From Thiotrichales bacterium (lineage in GTDB: Bacteria > Pseudomonadota > Gammaproteobacteria > J044), in the NCBI GenBank assembly GCA_024762895.1, contig JANTGN010000169.1, positions 1 through 5,857 on the forward strand: a DNA stretch of 5,857 bases, given 5' to 3'. The translations under genes and the position numbers were made by a program. Below, piece by piece: positions 1-5,030 of the stretch; the first letter of the stretch is position 1; every line of letters starts with the position of its first letter. The notes under the pieces are model-generated. The model had not been told where the DNA came from. It saw nothing but the letters and a program-made list of their open reading frames with translations, and made no database searches.

Positions 1-814
1 TCAACATAGCAACGGTCATGGGGCCTACGCCGCCAGGGACCGGTGTGATATATCCGGCCCTTTCCGAGGCCGCTTCAAATTCTACATCACCAGCCAGGCT
101 TCCATCGTCCAGCCGGTTAATACCGACATCGATAACGGTTGCACCCGGTTTAATCCATGCCCCCTTGACCAGATCTGGCCTGCCGACGGCCACGACCACG
201 ATATCCGCTCTGCTGACATGTTCGGCCGTGTTGTGTGTGAATCGATGACAGATGGTGACGGTGGCTCCAGCCAGCATCAGTTCCAGGGCCATAGGGCGGC
301 CGACGATGTTTGATGCGCCAACGATAACGGCATCGCGTCCCTTAAAGGGTTCTCCAATACTGTCTAACAGGCGCATAATGCCAAAGGGAGTACAGGGTTG
401 CAGGGCGGGTATGCGCAGAGCGAGACGCCCGATGTTATAGGGGTGAAAACCATCCACGTCCTTATCCGGACGTATCCGTTCGATGATGATCTCAGGGTCG
501 ACAGGCTCTGGCAGGGGTAGCTGAACCAGTATGCCATCGATCTCTGGGTCGGCATTCAGGTCATCAATCAGTTTGAGCAGGTCTTCCTGGGTGGTGCTAG
601 CTGGCAGGTCGTAGGAACGGGACAGGATACCCGACTCTTCGCAGGCACGACGTTTATTACGGACATAGACCTCAGAGGCCGGATCCTGGCCAACGAGTAT
701 CACCGCCAGCCCCGGTGGACGCTTACCCTGTGCTAAACGTTTAGATACGGCCTCTTTGACCTCGTTCCTTACCTGGGCGGCTATGGACTTGCCATCAATG
801 AGCTGAGCGGACAT
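1..814 (-). CDS. folD: Bifunctional methylenetetrahydrofolate dehydrogenase / methenyltetrahydrofolate cyclohydrolase FolD, 3' end cut by window
   Basis: FolD oxidises 5,10-methylene-THF to 5,10-methenyl-THF with NADP+ and hydrolyses that to 10-formyl-THF, in the cytoplasm, supplying one-carbon units for purines and formyl-Met. The minus strand reads open from ATG at 814-812 to the left edge: 271 full codons, against 288 residues in E. coli as remembered, so about 15 C-terminal residues are missing. Visible motifs are the catalytic region YVRNKRRACEE with Tyr50 and Lys54, GILVQLPLP with Gln98, DKDVDGFHPYN with Asp121, the NADP-binding loop GASNIVGRP (166-174) and the C-terminal PGGVGPMT (260-267). 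Catalytic positions match E. coli numbering exactly at the N-terminal half. An AGGT ribosome-binding site (complement of 822-825) lies 7 bases before the ATG, supporting this start. It is transcribed away from the tRNA operon. The active-site set is intact, so it should be functional. Confidence 0.97.
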   Translation of the reverse strand, partial: MSAQLIDGKSIAAQVRNEVKEAVSKRLAQGKRPPGLAVILVGQDPASEVYVRNKRRACEESGILSRSYDLPASTTQEDLLKLIDDLNADPEIDGILVQLPLPEPVDPEIIIERIRPDKDVDGFHPYNIGRLALRIPALQPCTPFGIMRLLDSIGEPFKGRDAVIVGASNIVGRPMALELMLAGATVTICHRFTHNTAEHVSRADIVVVAVGRPDLVKGAWIKPGATVIDVGINRLDDGSLAGDVEFEAASERAGYITPVPGGVGPMTVAML

Positions 815-845
815 CAGAAATACCTGGTTGGAATGAGCGAGACGG

Positions 846-875
846 ATTGTCGCATGTCGGTAAGGGCAGGGACAA
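846..875 (-). promoter_or_regulatory. Candidate sigma70 promoter of folD
   Basis: On the minus strand TTGTCC (complement of 870-875, four of six consensus bases) is followed after 18 bases by GACAAT (complement of 846-851, four of six). This would start transcription close to 839, giving a leader of about 25 bases before the folD ATG. It is the best-spaced pair I found in the gap, but both boxes are imperfect, so this is tentative. Confidence 0.35.
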
Positions 876-933
876 GCAGGTGAGTTATCGCATGATCTGC
901 AGTAAAATTAACCCTTAGATAGCCGGTCGGGCA

Positions 934-962
934 TTGACGATATTCATGCTCCAGCGTATGAT
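934..962 (+). promoter_or_regulatory. Strong sigma70 promoter of the tRNA operon with GC-rich discriminator
   Basis: TTGACG at 934-939 (five of six) is separated by exactly 17 bases from TATGAT at 957-962 (five of six). The bases after the -10 box, TCGCGGC at 963-969, are GC-rich. Such a discriminator is the known hallmark of stable-RNA promoters that are shut down by ppGpp and DksA in the stringent response. Transcription should begin near 969, about 26 bases before mature tRNA-Pro. Confidence 0.8.
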
Positions 963-968
963 TCGCGG

Positions 969-983
969 CTCGCTAAAAGCGAG
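969..983 (+). other. Hairpin in the 5' leader of the tRNA operon transcript
   Basis: CTCGCT (969-974) and AGCGAG (978-983) are perfectly complementary around AAA, or five pairs around TAAAA. The hairpin would lie at the extreme 5' end of the primary tRNA transcript. It may affect initiation, leader stability or processing; no function can be read from sequence. No U-tract follows, so it is not a terminator. Confidence 0.5.
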
Positions 984-994
984 AAGTGCTGAAT

Positions 995-1071
995 CGGGGT
1001 ATAGCGCAGTCTGGTAGCGCGCCTGCTTTGGGAGCAGGATGTCGGGAGTTCGAATCTCTCTACCCCGACCA
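995..1071 (+). tRNA. tRNA-Pro(TGG), first gene of the tRNA operon
   Basis: This is a complete 77-base cloverleaf. The acceptor CGGGGTA (995-1001) pairs with TACCCCG (1061-1067), followed by discriminator A1068 and encoded CCA (1069-1071). The D stem is GCGC/GCGC. The anticodon stem CCTGC/GCAGG holds loop TTTGGGA with anticodon TGG at 1029-1031. The T arm is GGGAG-TTCGAAT-CTCTC with one G-T wobble. With the unmodified or modified U34 it should read CCA and CCG, and usually all CCN codons. Confidence 0.97.
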
Positions 1072-1098
1072 CTTTTTTGCGGGATTTCAGCTTGCACT

Positions 1099-1175
1099 GC
1101 GCCCGTAGCTCATCTGGATAGAGCATCGGCCTTCTAAGCCGAGGGTAGCAGGTTCGAATCCTGCCGGGCGTGCCA
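1099..1175 (+). tRNA. tRNA-Arg(TCT)
   Basis: This is a complete cloverleaf, 27 bases after tRNA-Pro. The acceptor GCGCCCG (1099-1105) pairs with CGGGCGT (1165-1171) and its terminal pair is a G-T wobble. Discriminator G1172 and encoded CCA (1173-1175) follow. The anticodon stem TCGGC/GCCGA holds loop CTTCTAA with TCT at 1133-1135, which reads the AGA/AGG arginine codons. The T arm is GCAGG-TTCGAAT-CCTGC. AGA and AGG are visibly used in the hydrolase gene downstream. Confidence 0.96.
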
Positions 1176-1270
1176 TTTACCTGCTGCAGGTTATTGCGTC
1201 CTCCAGGTACAGGGAATATTGAAGCGCTGATGGCTTCGCCTGGGAAGGTAAAAGTAGCTCAACGCATTAT
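1176..1270 (+). other. Long internal transcribed spacer (Arg-His) with nested inverted repeats
   Basis: At 95 bases this spacer is much longer than the other two in the operon (27 and 39). It can form a nested stem: TTTACCT (1176-1182) with AGGTAAA (1246-1252), CCAGG (1203-1207) with CCTGG (1239-1243), and GAAGC (1221-1225) with GCTTC (1233-1237) around a 7-base loop. ACCTGC-T-GCAGGT (1179-1191) is a competing perfect palindrome. The outer arm begins at the base after the tRNA-Arg CCA. The pairs are visible; the internal loops are asymmetric, and any role in processing or as a small RNA is inference. Confidence 0.35.
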
Positions 1271-1347
1271 GGTGGGTGTAGCTCAGTTGGTAGAGCCCCG
1301 GATTGTGATTCCGGTTGTCGTGGGTTCGAGTCCCATCATCCACCCCA
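1271..1347 (+). tRNA. tRNA-His(GTG), including the extra 5' G
   Basis: This is a 77-base gene. The diagnostic extra G(-1) at 1271 faces discriminator C1344, as is known for bacterial tRNA-His recognition by HisRS. The acceptor GTGGGTG (1272-1278) pairs with CATCCAC (1337-1343), with G-T wobbles, and CCA is encoded at 1345-1347. The anticodon stem CCGGA/TCCGG holds loop TTGTGAT with GTG at 1305-1307. It closely resembles E. coli tRNA-His from memory. Confidence 0.96.
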
Positions 1348-1352
1348 TTACT

Positions 1353-1386
1353 CGTATAGCGCCTTTCCTAGCGCGTACAACTATAC

Positions 1387-1387
<1 letters not shown>
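1353..1387 (+). repeat. Inverted repeat filling the His-Lys spacer
   Basis: CGTATAG (1353-1359) is perfectly complementary to CTATACG (1381-1387), with CGC (1360-1362) and GCG (1371-1373) able to extend the stem inside. The last base of the right arm is the first base of tRNA-Lys, so the hairpin competes with the tRNA-Lys acceptor only at that base. It probably presents the RNase cleavage region between the two tRNAs. Confidence 0.45.
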
Positions 1388-1462
<75 letters not shown>

Positions 1463-1472
1463 TTTTTCTTAT

Positions 1473-1511
1473 CCTGTCGTCCAATTTGGGCCTCATCTGC
1501 GACGGGTTTTT
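1473..1511 (+). terminator. Rho-independent terminator of the tRNA operon
   Basis: CCTGTCG (1473-1479) pairs over seven positions with CGACGGG (1500-1506), with one T-G wobble and a 20-base loop. Five T residues follow directly (1507-1511). It lies 10 bases after the tRNA-Lys CCA, the expected place for the end of the operon. The loop is longer than usual, but the stem and U-tract fit well. Confidence 0.75.
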
Positions 1512-1560
1512 CCTCTATTAGTCGTTGCTTATGATAAGTGGGTACTGATCGGCGTATTAT

Positions 1561-1647
1561 CCCCGTCAACGAAGCGAACTCGGAGTGACTGGGGTTCGGC
1601 GAATGACGTCGCCCGATAACACTAGCCTTGTTCAGGCTTCTATTTTT
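1561..1647 (+). other. Structured gene-free stretch, possible small RNA or leader
   Basis: The 208 bases between the terminator and the hydrolase start hold no gene I can support. Three hairpins follow one another. CCCCGTCA (1561-1568) pairs with TGAC-T-GGGG (1586-1594, one bulged T), with inner CGA/TCG. GGCGA (1598-1602) pairs with TCGCC (1609-1613). AGCCT (1624-1628) pairs with AGGCT (1634-1638), followed by T-rich TCTATTTTTATT. The last resembles a weak terminator. Possible -10 boxes TATGAT (1530-1535) and TATTAT (1555-1560) lie upstream, without a good -35. It resembles no RNA family I recognise. Confidence 0.25.
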
Positions 1648-1652
1648 ATTAA

Positions 1653-1681
1653 TTCAGGGCTATTCTTGGTATAAATATTAT
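1653..1681 (+). promoter_or_regulatory. Presumed promoter region of the hydrolase/GGDEF-EAL operon
   Basis: The stretch before the hydrolase is very AT-rich and offers several overlapping -10 boxes. The best-spaced pair is TTCAGG (1653-1658, three of six), 17 bases, TATTAT (1676-1681, five of six). An alternative is TTGGTA (1666-1671), 17 bases, CACAAT (1689-1694). A promoter is expected here because a terminator lies upstream, but the exact one cannot be chosen. Weak -35 matches suggest an activator or another sigma factor. Confidence 0.35.
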
Positions 1682-1687
1682 AAATAT
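1670..1687 (+). repeat. Perfect tandem duplication of a 9-base TATAAATAT unit
   Basis: TATAAATAT occurs twice without a gap (1670-1678 and 1679-1687). Each copy contains a -10-like TATAAA. The pair overlaps the presumed promoter of the hydrolase operon, so copy number could alter promoter strength. It could equally be chance in AT-rich DNA. Confidence 0.6.
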
Positions 1688-1707
1688 CCACAATATTGCT
1701 ACTTTAC

Positions 1708-1713
1708 AAAGGA
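1708..1713 (+). promoter_or_regulatory. Ribosome-binding site that fixes the hydrolase start
   Basis: AAAGGA lies six bases before GTG at 1720-1722. The in-frame upstream TTG at 1696 has no Shine-Dalgarno sequence before it, and starting there would place extra residues ahead of an otherwise standard signal peptide. This decides for the GTG. Confidence 0.7.
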
Positions 1714-1719
1714 TTGAGT

Positions 1720-2574
1720 GTGGAAAAATTATTAGCGCGCCTTGAAATCATCGCCATAATATTCTTTTGTCTATCCTTTTCTGCTGCCGCGGAAGTCATT
1801 ACTAAATCAATGCCCAACGGCCTGACAGCCTCGGCGGATTTTTTCGAGGGAGAAAAAGATAAGCCTGTTGTCCTAATTTTGCATGGCTTCATGCAGACCC
1901 ATAACTTCTCGACGGTGGCCAGACTGGCAAATTCACTTAAGGAGGAGGGGTATACGGTCCTGGTGCCAACGCTGACACTCAATATCAATAACCGCAAGGA
2001 AAGCCTGGCCTGTGAAGCGATACATACCCATACGATGCAGGGAGATGTGGCAGAGGTTAACGATTGGATCGACTGGCTTCATGCCAGGACAAAGAGAAAT
2101 ATCACCTTAATAGCACATAGTGCAGGGAGTACCCATTTACTGGCAACTATGGAAGGTAAAACGGACCCTCGTATAGATAGACTCATTCTCATAAGCCTGC
2201 TTCATTTCCATGAGGATCCACTCAGTCAGAATACCATCGAGTCCTATCAAAGGGCACTCAGTGATGCCAAACAGGGCAAACAGGGATTGTTTGTATACGA
2301 CCTGGCGTTTTGTAAAAAATATCCCAGTGAGCCTGAAGCATTTTTATCGTACCGAGAGTGGGTTCAGAATCGAACGATTGCGGCATTAAATAAGTTAACC
2401 TTGCCTACAACAATAATCATTGGTGGTAATGATAATCGCATGAGACAGGCCTGGAGGGAGGCTCTCAAGACCACCAAGGTGGATGTCATAACCATGAAGG
2501 ATGCTGGTCACTTCTTCGATACACAGTTTGAATTTGATCTACTGGATCTCGTTATCGAGATAACGAGTGACTAG
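1720..2574 (+). CDS. Exported alpha/beta hydrolase with Ser-Asp-His triad, substrate unknown
   Basis: The 284-residue protein starts at GTG 1720. It opens with a Sec-type signal peptide: basic start, hydrophobic core at about 10-20, likely cleavage after SAAA (21-24). The mature enzyme should be periplasmic or outside the cell. No lipobox is seen. Alpha/beta-hydrolase landmarks follow in order: VVLILHGF (50-57, oxyanion region), nucleophile elbow IAHSAG (131-136) with Ser134, acid in GGND (235-238) with Asp238, and His264 in DAGH. The elbow has Ala where the usual GxSxG has its first Gly. A segment with SLACEAIHTHT (95-105) and DWIDWL recalls, from memory, a group of exported proteobacterial hydrolases; no substrate is known to me. 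Cys98 and Cys198 are the only mature cysteines and could form a disulfide. Its stop overlaps the next gene by 8 bases. The gene is more AT-rich than folD and tig, with many ATA and some AGA codons, suggesting acquisition. Confidence 0.88.
   Translation: MEKLLARLEIIAIIFFCLSFSAAAEVITKSMPNGLTASADFFEGEKDKPVVLILHGFMQTHNFSTVARLANSLKEEGYTVLVPTLTLNINNRKESLACEAIHTHTMQGDVAEVNDWIDWLHARTKRNITLIAHSAGSTHLLATMEGKTDPRIDRLILISLLHFHEDPLSQNTIESYQRALSDAKQGKQGLFVYDLAFCKKYPSEPEAFLSYREWVQNRTIAALNKLTLPTTIIIGGNDNRMRQAWREALKTTKVDVITMKDAGHFFDTQFEFDLLDLVIEITSD
2548..2567 (+). repeat. Perfect inverted repeat ending on the GGDEF-EAL start codon
   Basis: CTCGTTATC (2548-2556) and GATAACGAG (2559-2567) are exact reverse complements around GA. 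As RNA this gives eight pairs with a CGAG loop. The last base is the G of the proposed GTG start. The only Shine-Dalgarno-like bases, GAGA (2557-2560), lie in the loop and first stem pair. The hairpin would hide the start until a ribosome finishing the hydrolase melts it, which implies translational coupling. A dyad operator is an alternative. Confidence 0.7.
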
Positions 2575-4813
2575 GCATATCGATAAAATGCCTTTATTCA
2601 ATAGGCTACGGGGCCCCAGGAGCATCAGGTTTTACTCCATGCTCTTTCTGGTTTCGGCCTTTCTTATTTTTCTGATCATCTCCTTGGTCAGTTACTACTC
2701 AATTCAGAGGGTCAGTCAACAACTTGAACTGGTAAAAATGAGAGCAGCGCATCAGGAGCTTTCCAATACGCTCATGGTGCTGACCGATCATTTATCCAGC
2801 AGCATGAAAGAAATTTCCGAGTGGGATGAAACATTACAGCAGCTAGGTAATCCCGTTTATTACCCCTACTGGAAAGAGCATCGCTTATTAAGTAATCCTA
2901 AGTTGCCAGCACATTTGCAAGATGTCGATCTGTATGGCCCTCAGGGCTCAATACTGGCCCAATATGAGGGCCAGGCTCTGCCCCAGCAATTGTCTGAATA
3001 TACGATGTCGATGGATCAGGACTACAGGCTGAACCCAAATGGTTACCTGATTGCTTTTACCAGCATCAGGGAAGGGGGAGAGGATGGGCGATTGATAGGT
3101 TATATTGGTATGCAGGTTGATTTTCTTCCTTTACTGCGAGAACAGATTTTCAATTTCATTCAGCCTAAGACGCTTGAATTGAGTGCGTTTAGTGAGAGTA
3201 TTCCTGTTCAGGAGAGCATTCAGTATCTCAGGTTTTCGCTGCCTCAGAACCTGGATCTCCAGGTACTCATTAACGTGGTGCGTAAATCGCTGATACTTTT
3301 AGTGTTGGGCGTGCTGATCTTATCGATCGTGTTTTACTGGGCGGCCACTCGCCTCATGCAACAGCCCATTCAGCGTCTCGTTAATCATATCCATTCATTG
3401 CAGGATTCATCCCGGGGTGGAAACATCTCCCTGTCACAACCCCTGATCTTGTCAGAACTGGATGAGGTGCGTGAATCACTCAATGAATATCAATTAAGGT
3501 TGAGCCAGGTGCATCAGAACCTGGATCAGAAAAACCAGGAACTATGGGATCTGGCCTTTCATGATTCATTGACGGGCTGTTATAACCGTCGAGCCTTTGA
3601 TGAGCACTGGAATGGGCTCCTAAGTAGCCTGCCCAGTAGTCGCCTGAATGTATCCATGATTCTTTTTGACTGCAATCATTTCAAGGCATTGAATGATACC
3701 TATGGGCATCAGGTGGGGGATGCTGTGTTGCAGGCGATATCTGAATCTATACAGAGGTCTTTACGGTCCGGGGATAACCTCTACCGAATTGGGGGTGATG
3801 AATTTGTCCTGATACTCCTGGATGCCGACCAGGCGGCTGCAGAACATCTGGCCCAGCGTTGTCTTGAGTACGTTGGTCAATATGATTTTTACCAGTATGG
3901 TATCGATGAACCCGTACGCGTGAGCGTGGGTATTTCCTCCACCGTATCCGATAATCGGGACAACCTGATTAATCTGCATTGGCAGGCCGACATCGCCATG
4001 TATCATGCCAAGCGTCCTGGTAACCGGCACATCATGCATTACACTCAGGATATGAACAGTGAATCAGGCTCGGTGCTGTCAAATCGCATCATCGCGGCCG
4101 TCCATCAGGCCATTACCAGCGGCGATAATCTGGTCATGCATTATCAACCGGTGGTTAATCTGAATGATGATCGGGTTGAATACTATGAGGCCCTGGTAAG
4201 AATTAGAGACGGCAACGACACAATCTCACCGGCAGATATTTTTCAGATTGTAGAGAGTCGACGCCTGGAGCAGGAATTTGACCTGGCCGTGTTCGGCTGT
4301 ATCCATAAAGACCTGGCGTCTGGAAAGCTACCTGAGGGAACGGGTATCTCTATCAATGTATCCGGCCCCAGCATCATCGATGAACGGGTGGTGGAATGGT
4401 TAGACCCCTTTGTGGCCTATATTGGGCGTTATAAATTGCAGATCGAAGTCACGGAAACCAGCCTCATCAGGCAATTGCACAAGGCCGGGAATGTCTTGAA
4501 TCGACTGAGGGATAAGGGGTTTATCGTTGCCCTGGATGATTTTGGTAGCGGTTATTCCTCTCTACGTTACCTGGCCTCTATGCCGGTGGATCTGGTCAAG
4601 TTTGATATCACCCTGATTCGTGGCCTTGAGGAAAACTCCCAGCAAAGAACTGTCATCGAGGGGCTGGCCGAGGTCATCATGCATGCCGGTTTCCCGCTGG
4701 TAGCGGAAGGGATTGAGCATATCCAGCTGCTGGATCGGGTACGTGATCTGGGGTTCTGTTATGCACAGGGGTATCTGATAGGCCGCCCCGCCGGTTGTGA
4801 GGAGCTATTTTAA
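2567..4813 (+). CDS. Membrane-anchored GGDEF-EAL cyclic-di-GMP cyclase/phosphodiesterase with periplasmic sensor region
   Basis: The 748-residue inner-membrane protein has a periplasmic sensor between two membrane segments (about 22-45 and 241-260). The sensor (46-240) includes EISEWDET around Trp86, reminiscent of CHASE4 domains. A HAMP-like linker (about 261-330) with QQPIQRLV follows. The GGDEF domain has DSLTGCYNRR (333-342), metal Asp368, Asn376, Asp385, GGDEF (409-413) and an RxxD inhibitory site RSGD (400-403) at canonical spacing. The first-motif DxD reads DCN, keeping the metal-binding Asp. The EAL domain keeps every expected residue: Glu541 (EAL 541-543), Asn597, Glu627, Asp657-Asp658, Lys678, Glu714, Gln734, with DDFGSGYSS intact. 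Both synthesis and breakdown of c-di-GMP are therefore possible; the balance cannot be read. The start chosen is GTG 2567, overlapping the hydrolase by 8 bases. ATG 2588 is the alternative and would remove seven residues. No clear terminator follows. Confidence 0.93.
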   Translation: MTRHIDKMPLFNRLRGPRSIRFYSMLFLVSAFLIFLIISLVSYYSIQRVSQQLELVKMRAAHQELSNTLMVLTDHLSSSMKEISEWDETLQQLGNPVYYPYWKEHRLLSNPKLPAHLQDVDLYGPQGSILAQYEGQALPQQLSEYTMSMDQDYRLNPNGYLIAFTSIREGGEDGRLIGYIGMQVDFLPLLREQIFNFIQPKTLELSAFSESIPVQESIQYLRFSLPQNLDLQVLINVVRKSLILLVLGVLILSIVFYWAATRLMQQPIQRLVNHIHSLQDSSRGGNISLSQPLILSELDEVRESLNEYQLRLSQVHQNLDQKNQELWDLAFHDSLTGCYNRRAFDEHWNGLLSSLPSSRLNVSMILFDCNHFKALNDTYGHQVGDAVLQAISESIQRSLRSGDNLYRIGGDEFVLILLDADQAAAEHLAQRCLEYVGQYDFYQYGIDEPVRVSVGISSTVSDNRDNLINLHWQADIAMYHAKRPGNRHIMHYTQDMNSESGSVLSNRIIAAVHQAITSGDNLVMHYQPVVNLNDDRVEYYEALVRIRDGNDTISPADIFQIVESRRLEQEFDLAVFGCIHKDLASGKLPEGTGISINVSGPSIIDERVVEWLDPFVAYIGRYKLQIEVTETSLIRQLHKAGNVLNRLRDKGFIVALDDFGSGYSSLRYLASMPVDLVKFDITLIRGLEENSQQRTVIEGLAEVIMHAGFPLVAEGIEHIQLLDRVRDLGFCYAQGYLIGRPAGCEELF

Positions 4814-4858
4814 AGCGGGTCATATTTTGGCAATAGACATAAAGAATGCGTGGAAATG

Positions 4859-4888
4859 CTTACATGATGGCCTCATCTCTCTTATAAT
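4859..4888 (+). promoter_or_regulatory. Sigma70 promoter of tRNA-Leu (and probably tig)
   Basis: CTTACA (4859-4864, four of six) is followed after 18 bases by a perfect TATAAT (4883-4888). Transcription should start near 4895, just before mature tRNA-Leu. Unlike the first tRNA promoter, the discriminator is not strongly GC-rich. No terminator separates tRNA-Leu from tig, so this promoter may serve both. Confidence 0.7.
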
Positions 4889-4899
4889 TGCCGATTCTT

Positions 4900-4985
<86 letters not shown>

Positions 4986-5030
4986 TCAATCCTTTAGATA
5001 TACCTAGATATGGGTAAGAGGTAGTACTCA

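Noticed and set aside
18..555. Frames of 62-76 residues on either strand within folD
   Set aside because: They are out-of-frame shadows of folD, whose real frame stays open to the window edge.
1072..1078. T-run after tRNA-Pro as a terminator
   Set aside because: No stem abuts it, only the tRNA 3' end, and three more tRNA genes follow without new promoters.
915..1126. Two minus-strand reading frames of 60 residues with VERFELPTSCSQSRRATRLRYTP-like text
   Set aside because: They are antisense translations of tRNA-Pro and tRNA-Arg. This text is a well-known false protein found wherever this tRNA is misread as coding.
1696..1719. TTG at 1696 as the hydrolase start
   Set aside because: It has no ribosome-binding site, whereas GTG 1720 has AAAGGA at six bases and gives a standard signal peptide.
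1704..1997. Minus-strand 97-residue frame across the hydrolase start
   Set aside because: It is antisense to the real gene and contains no recognisable motif.
3761..4039. Minus-strand 92-residue frame inside the GGDEF domain
   Set aside because: It lies opposite conserved GGDEF coding sequence and has no domain features.
4995..5011. TAGATAT repeated at 10-base spacing before tig
   Set aside because: A 7-base AT-rich repeat in a 45-base gap is easily due to chance and has no matching promoter layout.
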